The notes: generated from the sequence alone by a model not told the origin. Positions 1-10,394 are shown, counted from the first letter of the stretch. The stretch: 64,000 nt of DNA from Chitinophagaceae bacterium 26-R-25 (GCA_029906195.1 JARWSJ010000002.1:806001-870000), one strand, 5' to 3'. A program made the numbers and translations.

Positions 1-2372
1 CTAAAAAAGGAAAGGCAGGCTTGCCAAAAATAACATTCAATGGTTATGCCGGCATACAGCAGGTGCCAAAGAAGATATCTGTACTGGATAGAGTTGGTTA
101 CCAAAAAGTAGTAAACGCTGCCACAACAAATGCAGGTCTTTCACTGGTTCCTGCAAATGATCCTTCCAGCCCAAATTTTGTTTCCAATATCAATACAGAC
201 TGGCAGGATGCTGCCCTGAAAAGAGGTTCTATTCAAAATTACAACGCAGGCATCTCTGGCGGAAGTGATGCGCTTAGTTACAACGTTTCTCTTGGTTATT
301 TCGATCAAACGGGCTACCAGGTTGGACCACAGGCTTACAAACGTTATTCTCTCAACACAAGTTTGCAGGGAAAGAAAGGTAAATTCAGCTATGGTGCCAA
401 GGTGGCTTACATGTATTCCAAGAAAGGCAACTATGCTGGTACTGCAAACCACGCTGTATTTGGAGGAACTGTTACCAGTATGCTCACTGCGATACCAACA
501 ATGCCTGTGTACGATTCAACAAAAGAAGGTGGTTACGGCGGAACTGATCAAACTATTCACCGTGCCATCTCTGCAAACGTTGTTGGTTTGAACTCAATCG
601 TGGACGACTGGAGCGAACGCAACCGGATATTGTTAAACGGTTGGGCAGAATTTGAAATCGTTAAAAATTTAAAATACAAGATCAACGCCAGCTTCGACAG
701 AACTGACTATAAAAACTACCATTATGAACCAAGCTTTGACATGGGTTTTTATTACATCAATACCCAGTACTATTATATGGAGGGCTTTGGTCAGCCAAAC
801 AAGCAGCTTGTAGAAAATACCCTGACATATAACTTCACTAAAGGAAGACACCAGGCAGATTTCCTTGCAGGTTATACGTTTGAGAAAATGAACAATTCAT
901 GGCAAACTGGTACTTCCCGCGATAACGGAAGCATGGAATTTCCTTCATTCAGCAATGCCGCCGCTTCTGCTAATACCATTACCGAATGGAGAGGTACTTA
1001 TGTTACCACAGGACTTCTTGGCAGAATTAACTACAACTACGATTCCCGCTATCTCCTTACTGTAAACTTTAGAAGAGACGGATCTTCCAAATTCGCTCCT
1101 GCAAAAAGATATGGTAACTACGTCGGTATCGCAGGTGCATGGAACATCACAAACGAAAAATTCATGACACTTCCTGCCTTTATCAGCAGCATGAAACTGC
1201 GTGGTGGATGGGGCACACTGGGTAACCAGCTTAATCTGACCGAGTATCAATGGCAACCGTTTATCAACACAGCTTCTAACTACAACTTCAGCAATACCTA
1301 TGCACATGGCGCCACTACCGTTTCAGTTGCGGATCCTAACCTGCATTGGGAGAGCTCTACCACAAGTGACGTCGCATTGGATATGGGTTTCATGAAAGAG
1401 AAACTAAACCTGACTGTTGAGTATTTTGATAAAAAAGCTTCAGACATTCTTACTGATTTGCCGTTACCATACTCTGTTGGTTCAGTGCCAAATACAATCA
1501 GGACCAATGCTGCAACTGTTAAGAATACAGGCGTTGAGGTGACCTTGGGTTATAGAAAAACGGAAGGCAGATTTACCTATAATGTAAGTGCAAACTTCTC
1601 TACCCTGAAAAATAAAGTGTTGAAACTGGGTGGTACCAATAATCCAATATATCGTTCCGGCAGTAAAACAGAAGTGGGCAGATCAGTGGGTGAACTATAC
1701 GGTTATCAAACCGAAGGCATTTTCCAAAGTACTGATCAGATCGCAGGCCACGCATTCCAGTCTGTATTAACAGCTCCCGGTGATGTGATCTTCAAAGCGC
1801 AGAACGGAAAAAATAACGATCATACATATACGCTTACAGATGGCAATGACAGAACATATCTCGGTAGCGCAATTCCTAAATACAACTATGGCTTTACATT
1901 TAATGCTGCCTATGCTGATTTTGATCTTTCTCTGTTCATCCAGGGAAGTGGCGGTAACAAAGTGTTTAACGGAGTTTACCAGGCGCTCATGACGGGCCAG
2001 TACGGCAACCAGCACACAGATGAGTTGAACTTCTGGTCAACAACTAACACAAACACAAAAGTTCCAAGACCTATCATTAACGATCCAAACGGCAACAACC
2101 GTTTCTCCGATCTGTTTGTTGAAAGCGGTTCTTATGTAAGATTGCAAAACGTACAAATAGGATACAACATTCCGGCTTCATCAGTTCTTATGAGAAAACA
2201 CGTTGTCAGCAAGCTGCGTTTTTATGTAGCGGGAGAGAACGTACTTACCCTGAGCAAATACAAAGGATATGATCCTGATTTTATCAGCGACGGGTTGTTT
2301 AACCGCGGTTTTGATTACGGTTCATTCCCTAATCCAAAAACGTTCATGTTCGGTATTCAGGCAGCGTTCTAA
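1..2372 (+). CDS. SusC/RagA-family TonB-dependent outer-membrane receptor (5' end missing)
   Basis: This is the C-terminal part of a SusC-type receptor, which imports oligosaccharides across the outer membrane with a SusD lipoprotein lid. The frame is already open at the left edge (first full codon at 3). The first residues resemble the end of a plug domain, so the signal peptide, N-terminal domain, TonB box and most of the plug lie outside the window. About 790 residues remain, nearly all beta-barrel. The protein ends FGIQAAF, an aromatic-terminated last strand typical of outer-membrane proteins. SusD starts 25 bp downstream. Arabinan as cargo is inferred from the GH51 and GH43 genes that follow. 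Confidence 0.95.
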   Translation, partial: KKGKAGLPKITFNGYAGIQQVPKKISVLDRVGYQKVVNAATTNAGLSLVPANDPSSPNFVSNINTDWQDAALKRGSIQNYNAGISGGSDALSYNVSLGYFDQTGYQVGPQAYKRYSLNTSLQGKKGKFSYGAKVAYMYSKKGNYAGTANHAVFGGTVTSMLTAIPTMPVYDSTKEGGYGGTDQTIHRAISANVVGLNSIVDDWSERNRILLNGWAEFEIVKNLKYKINASFDRTDYKNYHYEPSFDMGFYYINTQYYYMEGFGQPNKQLVENTLTYNFTKGRHQADFLAGYTFEKMNNSWQTGTSRDNGSMEFPSFSNAAASANTITEWRGTYVTTGLLGRINYNYDSRYLLTVNFRRDGSSKFAPAKRYGNYVGIAGAWNITNEKFMTLPAFISSMKLRGGWGTLGNQLNLTEYQWQPFINTASNYNFSNTYAHGATTVSVADPNLHWESSTTSDVALDMGFMKEKLNLTVEYFDKKASDILTDLPLPYSVGSVPNTIRTNAATVKNTGVEVTLGYRKTEGRFTYNVSANFSTLKNKVLKLGGTNNPIYRSGSKTEVGRSVGELYGYQTEGIFQSTDQIAGHAFQSVLTAPGDVIFKAQNGKNNDHTYTLTDGNDRTYLGSAIPKYNYGFTFNAAYADFDLSLFIQGSGGNKVFNGVYQALMTGQYGNQHTDELNFWSTTNTNTKVPRPIINDPNGNNRFSDLFVESGSYVRLQNVQIGYNIPASSVLMRKHVVSKLRFYVAGENVLTLSKYKGYDPDFISDGLFNRGFDYGSFPNPKTFMFGIQAAF

Positions 2373-2397
2373 TTTTTTATCGTTAAACTAACTAAGA

Positions 2398-3945
2398 ATG
2401 AAAAAGACTTTTTTGAAATACGGAATAGCCATTTGTTCGATCATCACTTTAGCGAGTTGTGATAAGCAACTTAACCAGGTCAACCCCAATTCTCAAACAT
2501 CATCAACCTTTTGGAAAACGCAAGACGATGCGCTTGCAGGAACAAATGCATGCTATCAAACTTTTATAGAAGATGGCGGCTACATGCGCTTTGCGCCCAT
2601 TTTGCTCAACGTGCAGGGCGATGACATAAAAAGCAACAGCCCGTGGACAGCTATCTCCAACGTCGGAAGATTCCAGTTGGGCACCGCCGATAATTCGGGG
2701 TACGGCTGGACATTTGATGAATTTTACCAGGGCATTTCACGTTGCAACCAGGTAATTCAGAATGCGCCCGGCATATCTATGGACAATGCATTGAAGAACC
2801 GTTTAGTTGGGGAGGCATACTTCTTACGCGGTCTTTATTATTTCCATTTGGTGAATATGTTTGGAAGTGTGCCATTGCCTACATCTCCTGCGAAAACATT
2901 GCCACAATCAACCGTCGCAGAAGGTTGGGCCCAGGTAAAATCAGATTTCAAAGCAGCCATTCCATTATTGCCTGCAACCTATGCAAACCCTGATAAGGGC
3001 CGCGCTACCAAAGGTGCAGCAATGGCTTATCTTGGAAAAGCATATCTCTTCAACGGTAATTTCGACAGTGCTTCAGCACAATTTAAATCTGTGATTGATC
3101 TCAATGTATATAGCCTGATGCCGAACTACGCGGACAATTTTGGCGAAAACAATGAAAACAATGCAGAGTCTGTTTTTGAACTTCAATTCTCCCTGACAGC
3201 GGGTGGTACAGACTTGCAGTGGCAAGGTGTGCCGTCCTCTACATGGGGCTTTTATTCAGCACGTGCCATCACATTTGGTGCGCCAAATTTTGGATGGACA
3301 GACGTTCAACCTACAGCAACAGCGTTGGCCGAGTATCGCCAGGAAAAAACAAAAGATGGCCAAATCGATCCTCGCTGTCTTGCGACTATTTTCTATAATG
3401 ATATTGTGGATACGCATTTGGCAAGCACTCCGATGTACCAGACAACTTTCCAGGCAGCTTACGCTTCAAGCCCTGCATACATGGCAGATACTTATTGCAA
3501 AAAGTATGAAAACTGGCAAGGTTCAAAACCGAATGAGTATGACTGGAAATCCGGCATTAACGAAAGGTTAATGCGTTATTCTGACGTAATGCTGATGTAT
3601 GCTGAATGCCAGAACGAACTGGGCAATGCGGCAGAGTGCGCAAAGTATATTCAGCTGGTGCGCAACAGAGCGAACCTGCCTGATCGTCAAACAGAATTTG
3701 CAGGCTACAGCAAAACACAAATGCGTGACCAGATCGGCCACGAAAGATTGCTCGAATTCTGCCTGGAAGGTCACCGATTTGATGACATCCGCAGATGGGG
3801 TTGGTTGAACGATGCAACTAAACTTGCATGGTTGAAATCAAGAGATCCGGAGTTCGGCAGCTATCTACCCGGCAGAGAATTGTTGCCAATTCCACAAACA
3901 GAGATTGATAACAATCCTGGCATTAAACAAAACGCGACTTACTAA
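2398..3945 (+). CDS. SusD/RagB-family glycan-binding lipoprotein
   Basis: Surface glycan-binding partner of the preceding SusC receptor. It is 515 residues long, the usual SusD size. A signal peptide ends in the lipobox LASC, with the lipidated cysteine at residue 21. The N-terminal half carries the helical TPR-like core, including a FLRGLYYFHLV segment. The C-terminal half has typical RagB motifs such as RYSDVMLMYAE and LLEFCLEGHRFDDIRRW. The gene follows susC by 25 bp, and a terminator-like hairpin plus a family A repeat lie after it. The hydrolases downstream may therefore have their own promoter. Its ligand is not readable from sequence; an arabinan-type glycan is inferred from the neighbours. 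Confidence 0.96.
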   Translation: MKKTFLKYGIAICSIITLASCDKQLNQVNPNSQTSSTFWKTQDDALAGTNACYQTFIEDGGYMRFAPILLNVQGDDIKSNSPWTAISNVGRFQLGTADNSGYGWTFDEFYQGISRCNQVIQNAPGISMDNALKNRLVGEAYFLRGLYYFHLVNMFGSVPLPTSPAKTLPQSTVAEGWAQVKSDFKAAIPLLPATYANPDKGRATKGAAMAYLGKAYLFNGNFDSASAQFKSVIDLNVYSLMPNYADNFGENNENNAESVFELQFSLTAGGTDLQWQGVPSSTWGFYSARAITFGAPNFGWTDVQPTATALAEYRQEKTKDGQIDPRCLATIFYNDIVDTHLASTPMYQTTFQAAYASSPAYMADTYCKKYENWQGSKPNEYDWKSGINERLMRYSDVMLMYAECQNELGNAAECAKYIQLVRNRANLPDRQTEFAGYSKTQMRDQIGHERLLEFCLEGHRFDDIRRWGWLNDATKLAWLKSRDPEFGSYLPGRELLPIPQTEIDNNPGIKQNATY

Positions 3946-3969
3946 CCCTTAGATTTAGATAAGCAAGCA

Positions 3970-4003
3970 AAAAGGAGCCGATTCTTCGGTTCCTTTCTTT
4001 TCT
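3970..4003 (+). terminator. Putative intrinsic terminator after susCD
   Basis: A stem built from AAAGGAGCCGA and TCGGTTCCTTT with a short TTC loop is followed by CTTTTCTG. It lies 25 bp past the susD stop. The T-tract is interrupted, so the call is moderate. Confidence 0.55.
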
Positions 4004-4020
4004 GAAGATTATGCTTGCGT

Positions 4021-4156
4021 TTTTTTTACCACGGAGGAAAGGAGGTTTTTTTCACAGAGGAAAGGAGACTTACGGAATTCACTCCGTTCCCTCTGTGCTC
4101 TCGTGAGTTACACAACATCTTTTGAAGAATCTCCTTTGTGCCCTCTGTGGTTTAAA
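4021..4156. repeat. Intergenic inverted-repeat element, family A
   Basis: The left arm opens with TTTACCACGGAGG and the right arm ends CCCTCTGTGGTTTAAA, its near reverse complement. Both arms also hold AAAGGAG/CTCCTTT units. The same design recurs at 32526-32680. With the terminator at 3970 it fills most of the 315 bp gap between susD and the first GH51 gene. I saw no ORF of merit in the gap. Confidence 0.8.
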
Positions 4157-4260
4157 ATTCTTTAGTGTGTTGCACCAGCAAAATGAAGCCCATAAAATTT
4201 TATAATTGTAAAAAATACACTTATTTTAGAGCTCTAATATTTACTCGAAAAAACAACGAC

Positions 4261-5790
4261 ATGAAATTCTTGCGATTGCTATTGGGAACATGTTCCCTAT
4301 TCACATCGGGATTGCTATTTGCCCAGACAAATATCTCCGTTAACACAAGCAATTCTTCAACCGTTATCAGCAAACACATTTACGGTCATTTTGCAGAGCA
4401 CCTGGGGCATTGCATTTACGGTGGCTTTTATGTGGGAGACACAAGTAAAACAATTCCCAACACGAATGGCGTTCGCAACGATATCATTGATGCACTTCGA
4501 AAATTGAAGATCCCAAACCTTCGCTGGCCGGGCGGGTGCTTTGCAGATACCTATCATTGGAAAGACGGCGTGGGGCCAAAAAACAAACGTCCTGAAATGG
4601 TGAACAAATGGTGGGGCGGTGTTACAGAAGACAACAGTTTTGGCACACACGACTTTCTAAATATGTGTGAACTGCTTGGTGCAGAACCATACCTTGCCGG
4701 TAATGTAGGAAGCGGAACCGTACAGGAACTGGCTGATTGGGTGCAGTATGTAAACTTCGATGGCAAAAGCCCGATGAGCGATTGGCGCAAACAAAATGGA
4801 AGGGAAAAACCTTGGAACGTAAAGTTCTGGGGCGTGGGTAACGAAGCGTGGGGTTGTGGTGGAAATATGCGTCCGGAATATTATGCAGATATATACCGCA
4901 AGTACGCAACCTTCATGGGCGGCGGTTTAATGCAAATTGCATCCGGTGCAAACAGTGCAGATTATCACTGGACAGAAACATTGATGAGCCAGATTCCACT
5001 GCACATGCTGGGTGGCGTAGCGCTTCACCATTATTCAGTAATTGACTGGAACCATAAAGGCCCTGCCACTGATTTTTCTGAACAACAATATTTTGCGACG
5101 ATGAAAAGCGCATGCTTCATGGATTCTTTAGTCATCAAGCATTCGGCTATAATGGATAAATACGATCCTAAAAAGAAAGTGGCGTTGGTGGTAGATGAGT
5201 GGGGTGGATGGTACGATGTAGAAGCAGGCACCAACCCAGGATTTTTATATCAGCAAAACACCATGCGCGATGCGATGATTGCAGGCGTTACACTAAACAT
5301 CTTCAACAATCACGCGGACCGCGTACGTGTCGCAAATCTTGCGCAATGCATCAACGTATTGCAGGCCGTGATTCTTACCGATAAAGAAAAAATGATCCTT
5401 ACACCTACATACCATGTTTTGGAAATGTATAACGTGCACCAGAATGCAAAACTGTTGCCTGTTACCATCAAGACAAATGACTATGTTCTTGGTAATGATA
5501 AGCTGCAGGCGGTGTGGGCTTCAGCATCAAAAGATTCATTGGGTGCTACACACATTTCACTGGTTAACATCGACTCTAAAAAATCACAGGACATTACCGT
5601 GAATTTTGACGGGGCTCAATTTAAAACAGTAAGCGGCAGAATACTTACTTCTGCTAAACTGACTGACCACAACACCTTTGAACAACCTGAAAAATTAAAA
5701 CCTGTTGCCTTCAGCGGAGCCAATGTAAAAGGTTCTACACTGATCGTGAAATTACCTCCGTTCTCAGTGGTTGTGCTGGAACTAAAATAA
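4261..5790 (+). CDS. GH51 alpha-L-arabinofuranosidase (secreted)
   Basis: A 509-residue retaining alpha-L-arabinofuranosidase that would trim terminal arabinofuranosyl groups from arabinan or arabino-oligosaccharides. The ATG at 4261 is chosen because it starts a clean signal peptide ending FAQ. An in-frame GTG at 4165 would add an unlikely 32 residues encoded in intergenic DNA. The catalytic acid/base is E195 in GNEAWG and the nucleophile is E313 in VDEWGG, both canonical for GH51. It lacks the N-terminal binding module present in the second GH51 gene at 8360. The next gene, GH43, starts 6 bp after its stop, which implies co-transcription. No clear promoter was found upstream. Confidence 0.95.
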   Translation: MKFLRLLLGTCSLFTSGLLFAQTNISVNTSNSSTVISKHIYGHFAEHLGHCIYGGFYVGDTSKTIPNTNGVRNDIIDALRKLKIPNLRWPGGCFADTYHWKDGVGPKNKRPEMVNKWWGGVTEDNSFGTHDFLNMCELLGAEPYLAGNVGSGTVQELADWVQYVNFDGKSPMSDWRKQNGREKPWNVKFWGVGNEAWGCGGNMRPEYYADIYRKYATFMGGGLMQIASGANSADYHWTETLMSQIPLHMLGGVALHHYSVIDWNHKGPATDFSEQQYFATMKSACFMDSLVIKHSAIMDKYDPKKKVALVVDEWGGWYDVEAGTNPGFLYQQNTMRDAMIAGVTLNIFNNHADRVRVANLAQCINVLQAVILTDKEKMILTPTYHVLEMYNVHQNAKLLPVTIKTNDYVLGNDKLQAVWASASKDSLGATHISLVNIDSKKSQDITVNFDGAQFKTVSGRILTSAKLTDHNTFEQPEKLKPVAFSGANVKGSTLIVKLPPFSVVVLELK

Positions 5791-5796
5791 GACTCT

Positions 5797-6771
5797 ATGA
5801 ACAAGCGAATACTTGGCGGTATTATTTGTGGCATCTGTTCACTGCAGATGAGTGCTCAGAATAAAAAAGATACCGCGTTTATTGCGAACGGAAATCCCAT
5901 CATTCAGCACAAATACACTGCTGACCCAGCGGCGATGGTGTATCACGATACGGTCTATTTGTACACCGGTCATGATGAAGCCAAACCACCGCACGAAGGT
6001 TATGTAATGCATGAATGGCTTTGCTTTTCAACCACCGATATGGTGCATTGGAAGGAACACCCGTCGCCTATGAACACGAAAGATTTTGCCTGGGCTAAAG
6101 ACGATGCATGGGCCTCGCAGGTGATAGAGCGAAACGGAAAATTCTATTGGTACGTAGCCGTGGAGCATGGCACTATACATGGCAAGGCAATCGGTGTTGG
6201 AGTGAGTGACAAGCCAACAGGTCCTTTTAAAGATGCCCGCGGTTCTGCGCTTATCACAAACGACATGACAAAGGCCACAAATATTTCCTGGGATGATATT
6301 GACCCAACAGTAATCATCGACGACGATGGACAAGCGTATCTCATTTGGGGAAATACCAAATGTTACTACGCAAAGTTGAAAGAGAATATGACTGAGCTTG
6401 ACGGGCCCATTCAAATCATTGATCTGCCAACATACACCGAAGCCCCATGGATACACAAACGCAACGGATGGTATTACTTGTCTTACGCAACACAGTTTCC
6501 CGAAAAGATTGCGTATGCGATGAGTCGCAGCATCAACGGGCCGTGGCAGTATAAAGGAATATTAAACGAGATAGCAGGCAATAGCAATACGAATCACCAG
6601 GCGATCATTGATTTCAAAGGAAAATCATACTTCATTTATCATAACGGGGGAATTAATACGAACGGTGGAAGTTTCAGAAGATCAGTTTGTATTGACTATC
6701 TCTACTACAACAAAGATGGTACAATGAAACGTGTAGTAATGACAACAGAAGGTGTGCAACCAAAAAAGTAG
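5797..6771 (+). CDS. GH43 glycoside hydrolase (secreted)
   Basis: A 324-residue five-bladed propeller enzyme of family GH43, which contains beta-xylosidases, arabinofuranosidases and arabinanases. The signal peptide ends MSAQ. The family triad is visible: base D43 in TADPAAMVY, pKa modulator D169 in DIDPTV, and acid E215 in TEAPWI. Substrate cannot be read from these residues; an exo-acting arabinofuranosidase or xylosidase fits the locus. It lies 6 bp after the GH51 gene and 6 bp before the next GH43 gene, so all three look co-transcribed. No carbohydrate-binding module is attached. Confidence 0.92.
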   Translation: MNKRILGGIICGICSLQMSAQNKKDTAFIANGNPIIQHKYTADPAAMVYHDTVYLYTGHDEAKPPHEGYVMHEWLCFSTTDMVHWKEHPSPMNTKDFAWAKDDAWASQVIERNGKFYWYVAVEHGTIHGKAIGVGVSDKPTGPFKDARGSALITNDMTKATNISWDDIDPTVIIDDDGQAYLIWGNTKCYYAKLKENMTELDGPIQIIDLPTYTEAPWIHKRNGWYYLSYATQFPEKIAYAMSRSINGPWQYKGILNEIAGNSNTNHQAIIDFKGKSYFIYHNGGINTNGGSFRRSVCIDYLYYNKDGTMKRVVMTTEGVQPKK

Positions 6772-6777
6772 AAAACA

Positions 6778-8274
6778 ATGAGACTGTTCAGTAAAAACAA
6801 TATTTGCGTGAAAGCAATGATGTTCGCTGCGGCATTGCTTCCCCTTGCTTGTTCGAAAAGCGGCGGTGGAACCAACAATAATGGTACAGATACGGTGATT
6901 GTCCCGCCTCCAAAAGCCTTCGACATCAACTCAATCAACGATACTTATGCGGACGTGGCACCATTCGCTAACTACCTGCAATGGGGAAGTTATAATGTAC
7001 ACGATCCGTCAATAAAGAAATTTGGTGACTACTACTATTGCTACAGTACAGATGCAGGATATGGCATAGATGTGCGTTTGGGCTTGCAGATACGCAAGTC
7101 AAAGGATCTTGTACAATGGCAGTTTGTAGGCTGGGTATTCAACACCCTTCCTCCCAAAGGTTCCGACTACATAAAGCAACAAGGCGGTACTCCTAACAAC
7201 TCTTTGTGGGCACCGTATGTAATGAAGGTGGGCAATGAATACAGGCTGTATTACTCCTTGTCTTCTTCAACAGCAAGACTAAGTGTGATCGGTTTAGCTA
7301 CTGCAACAACTCCTGAAGGTCCATGGACGGAGAAAGGCACAGTCGTTGTTTCTACTAACAATGCAGTCCGTCAAACAAATGCCATCGACCCAACGGTTAT
7401 TGTAACTCCTGCCGGAGAAAATTGGATGTACTACGGCTCTGCCTGGGATGGAATCTACGTGTTGAAACTGGATCCCACAACCGGACTTGCGGCCAGCAAC
7501 GGAGACATGGGCGTACGTGTTGCCAACCGCGGATTTACCAGTGGCAAATACAACGGCAACATCGAAGGCGCAGAAATTATTTACAATCCGGACCAGAAAA
7601 AATATTATCTCTTCATCGCCTACGATTGGCTGGAAACAAAATACAATGTGCGTGTCGGAAAAGGCGATAATCCGCAAGGGCCATTCTATGATTTCAATGG
7701 CGTTGATATCAACACAGATGTTGATCATGCACCCATGATTGTAGCGCCGTATCAATTCAGCGGCCACGGCGGATGGCAGGGAACCTCGCACTGTACAGTG
7801 TTTGATGATGGTTCCGGAAATTATTACATTGGCCACCAAGGCAGACCGGGCATAGCTAAATACTACATGGACCTGCATGTAAGAAAACTTTTCTGGACCA
7901 AAGACGGCTGGCCCGTTGCGTCACCTGAAAGATATGCATGGGAGGATAACAGCACCGTTGCAAAAGACAGCCTTGCAGGAAATTGGGAACAGATAATTTT
8001 AGGATATCGTGTTGTACCGGGTTATGCAGATGAGCAAACATCTCCCGATTTCCAGGTGTCACAAAACTTAACAATCGGAGCAAATGGAACATTAAATGGC
8101 GATGCAGCCAGCACCTGGACCTACACCGCACCATGGCTTGAAATGCATTGGAGCAATGGCTACACAGATAAAGTGTTCGTACAAAAAGGACGCGACTGGG
8201 AAAACAAAAAGTCAACAATAATATTTTCAGGTCTCAACAATGCAGGCACGGCAATTTGGGGAAAGAAAAAGTAG
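6778..8274 (+). CDS. GH43 arabinan endo-1,5-alpha-L-arabinanase lipoprotein
   Basis: A 498-residue surface-type lipoprotein with lipobox PLAC followed by a Gly/Asn-rich tether. The GH43 propeller carries base D76 in VHDPSI, modulator D204 in AIDPTV and an acid in NIEGAEI (E263 by my count). A histidine in GTSHCTVFDD matches the metal-site region of endo-arabinanases. After about residue 400 a separate beta-rich tail (WEQIILGYRVV onward) resembles the C-terminal domain of two-domain endo-arabinanases. As a lipidated endo-enzyme it is the likely first cutter of arabinan outside the cell (inference). It follows the upstream GH43 gene by 6 bp. The gap downstream contains a family C repeat arm. 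Confidence 0.92.
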   Translation: MRLFSKNNICVKAMMFAAALLPLACSKSGGGTNNNGTDTVIVPPPKAFDINSINDTYADVAPFANYLQWGSYNVHDPSIKKFGDYYYCYSTDAGYGIDVRLGLQIRKSKDLVQWQFVGWVFNTLPPKGSDYIKQQGGTPNNSLWAPYVMKVGNEYRLYYSLSSSTARLSVIGLATATTPEGPWTEKGTVVVSTNNAVRQTNAIDPTVIVTPAGENWMYYGSAWDGIYVLKLDPTTGLAASNGDMGVRVANRGFTSGKYNGNIEGAEIIYNPDQKKYYLFIAYDWLETKYNVRVGKGDNPQGPFYDFNGVDINTDVDHAPMIVAPYQFSGHGGWQGTSHCTVFDDGSGNYYIGHQGRPGIAKYYMDLHVRKLFWTKDGWPVASPERYAWEDNSTVAKDSLAGNWEQIILGYRVVPGYADEQTSPDFQVSQNLTIGANGTLNGDAASTWTYTAPWLEMHWSNGYTDKVFVQKGRDWENKKSTIIFSGLNNAGTAIWGKKK

Positions 8275-8314
8275 CGTGAATGGTGGATATGAATCGGGAA
8301 TCTTCGAACGTCAC

Positions 8315-8346
8315 AATTCTTAATTCCTAATTCCTAATTCTTAATT
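8315..8346. repeat. Family C repeat arm (TTCCTAA units)
   Basis: Four tandem near-copies of TTCCTAA/TTCTTAA lie just upstream of the second GH51 gene. The stretch at 8277-8300 (GTGAATGG, GAATCGGGAATC) loosely resembles family G. No full reverse-complement arm is visible here. Confidence 0.75.
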
Positions 8347-8359
8347 GACAACATATATT

Positions 8360-10327
8360 ATGCGAAAAATAAGTTTATTAATGATTGCTTTTTCTGCTTT
8401 CTGCATGCCCAATGCACGATCGCAGAAGCAATTGACGGTAAAGGTAAATCAGCCGAAAGGCGACATCCAGCCAACGATGTGGGGCGTATTCTTTGAAGAC
8501 ATCAACCTTGGTGCAGACGGCGGCATTTACGCAGAAATGGTAAAGAACCGCTCGTTTGAATTCTTCAGACCATTGATGGGATGGAACGTAACACGCAAGG
8601 CGGAAGGCGATGTGCTGGTAGTAAACAGAAAAGATGTAAACACTGCAAATCCGCGTTATTTAAGGGTTACAGCAACCAACGCTGCAAAAGGCGATATTGA
8701 ATTGGTGAATGAAGGGTTTCGTGGCATGGGCATTAAGAAAGACCTGCGTTATGATTTTTCTTTCATGTATCATCAGCAACAATCCGGCGTAAAGCTCACA
8801 GTCGAATTGATCGATGCAAATGGAAAAAGCATTGGTGGGACAACCATCACTCCGCAAGAATCCGGTGATGCATGGCACAAAGCAACCGCAAGCTTTAATG
8901 CAACCGCCACTGAATTGAAAGGAAAACTAAAAATAACAATCGAAGGAAATGGTGTGATTGACCTGGACATGATCTCTTTATTTCCCGGCGATACATGGAA
9001 AAAAAGGCCGGGCGGCATGCGCGCAGATATGGTGCAATTGCTCGCTGATATGAAGCCGGGTTTTATTCGTTTCCCCGGTGGTTGTATTGTGGAAGGTTTC
9101 GATCTGTCTCAGCGTTATCAATGGAAAAAAACGCTCGGTCCAATTGAAGAGAGACAATTGCTCATCAACCGCTGGAACTTTGAATTTGCACATCGGCCAA
9201 CACCGGATTACTTTCAGACATTTGGTTTAGGATTCTTCGAATATTTTCAACTCGCAGAAGATATAGGCGCAGAACCATTGCCGATATTGAACTGTGGCAT
9301 GGCTTGTCAGTTCAACTCTGCCGAAGTTGCTACGCTTGATGAACTTGATCCTTATGTGCAAGATGCACTCGATCTCATCGAATTTGCCAACGGCGATGTT
9401 TCTACAAAATGGGGCAAAGTGCGTGCAAACATGGGACATGCCGCCCCGTTCAATTTAAAAATGATGGGCGTGGGAAATGAAAACTGGGGCCCGCAATACA
9501 TCGAGCGTTTGAAAATTTTTACCAAAGCGATCAAATCAAAATATCCAGATTTCAAACTGGTAAACAGCTCTGGTACTGATCCTAACGGCGAACGTTTTGA
9601 TTATCTCAACACTGAGCTGCGCAAAATGAATGCCGACATCATCGACGAACATTATTATCGCCGACCTGAATGGTTCTTCGAAAATGCAAGACGCTACGAT
9701 AACTATCCGCGCAATGGCTCTAAGATATTCGGCGGAGAATATGCCGCTCAGAGCGATAAAACAGTGAGTGTCGACAATAAGAATTGCTGGCTGACCGCCT
9801 TGTCTGAAGCTGCCTTCATGACTGGACTTGAGCGCAATGCAGATGTTGTTAGTATGGCTTCCTATGCGCCTCTGTTTGCTCATGCAGATGGCTGGCAGTG
9901 GATACCTGATCTTATCTGGGTGAACAACCTGAAATCTTATGGTACGCCCGATTACTATGTACAGCAACTGTTCTCGTTAAACAAAGGGAACAAAGTTGTG
10001 CCAATCACGTTGAATAACGATGTAGTAGCAGGTCAGGATAGCTTGTATGCCGCTGCGGCAATTGACACGAAGACAAATGAGCTGATCATCAAATTGGTAA
10101 ACGCCTCAAACAAATCACAAGAGACATCTTTATCACTTGATGGTGTTAAGAAATTAGCATCACAAGGAACATTAACTGTTTTGCAAAGCGATGATTTGAT
10201 GGCGGTGAATTCTTTCAATGAACCAACTAAAGTTTCACCAAAGCTGTCTACGATTAAATTGAGTGGAAAGAAAATAAATCTCTCTGCAGCGCCTTATTCA
10301 TTTAGCGTGCTACGAGTGAAAATATAA
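8360..10327 (+). CDS. GH51 alpha-L-arabinofuranosidase with N-terminal beta-sandwich module (secreted)
   Basis: A 655-residue enzyme of the larger GH51 type. ATG 8360 is preferred over an in-frame TTG at 8345 because it begins a signal peptide ending ARSQ. Near the N-terminus GVFFEDINLG is typical of this subgroup. Residues of roughly 80-220 form a carbohydrate-binding-like beta-sandwich inside the enzyme. The catalytic acid/base is E374 in GNENWG and the nucleophile is E460 in GGEYAA. A C-terminal beta-domain follows and ends SFSVLRVKI. It differs in architecture from the GH51 at 4261, so the two probably attack different side-chain linkages or chain lengths (inference). Confidence 0.95.
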   Translation: MRKISLLMIAFSAFCMPNARSQKQLTVKVNQPKGDIQPTMWGVFFEDINLGADGGIYAEMVKNRSFEFFRPLMGWNVTRKAEGDVLVVNRKDVNTANPRYLRVTATNAAKGDIELVNEGFRGMGIKKDLRYDFSFMYHQQQSGVKLTVELIDANGKSIGGTTITPQESGDAWHKATASFNATATELKGKLKITIEGNGVIDLDMISLFPGDTWKKRPGGMRADMVQLLADMKPGFIRFPGGCIVEGFDLSQRYQWKKTLGPIEERQLLINRWNFEFAHRPTPDYFQTFGLGFFEYFQLAEDIGAEPLPILNCGMACQFNSAEVATLDELDPYVQDALDLIEFANGDVSTKWGKVRANMGHAAPFNLKMMGVGNENWGPQYIERLKIFTKAIKSKYPDFKLVNSSGTDPNGERFDYLNTELRKMNADIIDEHYYRRPEWFFENARRYDNYPRNGSKIFGGEYAAQSDKTVSVDNKNCWLTALSEAAFMTGLERNADVVSMASYAPLFAHADGWQWIPDLIWVNNLKSYGTPDYYVQQLFSLNKGNKVVPITLNNDVVAGQDSLYAAAAIDTKTNELIIKLVNASNKSQETSLSLDGVKKLASQGTLTVLQSDDLMAVNSFNEPTKVSPKLSTIKLSGKKINLSAAPYSFSVLRVKI

Positions 10328-10394
10328 GTTCTCAGTTGTTGTTAAAACGGGTTTGAGGTGAGATGAGAATCTTATACCTTGAACCCTATTTTTT

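Noticed and set aside
4205-4243. Promoter of the first GH51 gene (TTG ... TAATATTTA)
   Set aside because: The -7 match is poor and the 26 bp spacer is outside the usual range.
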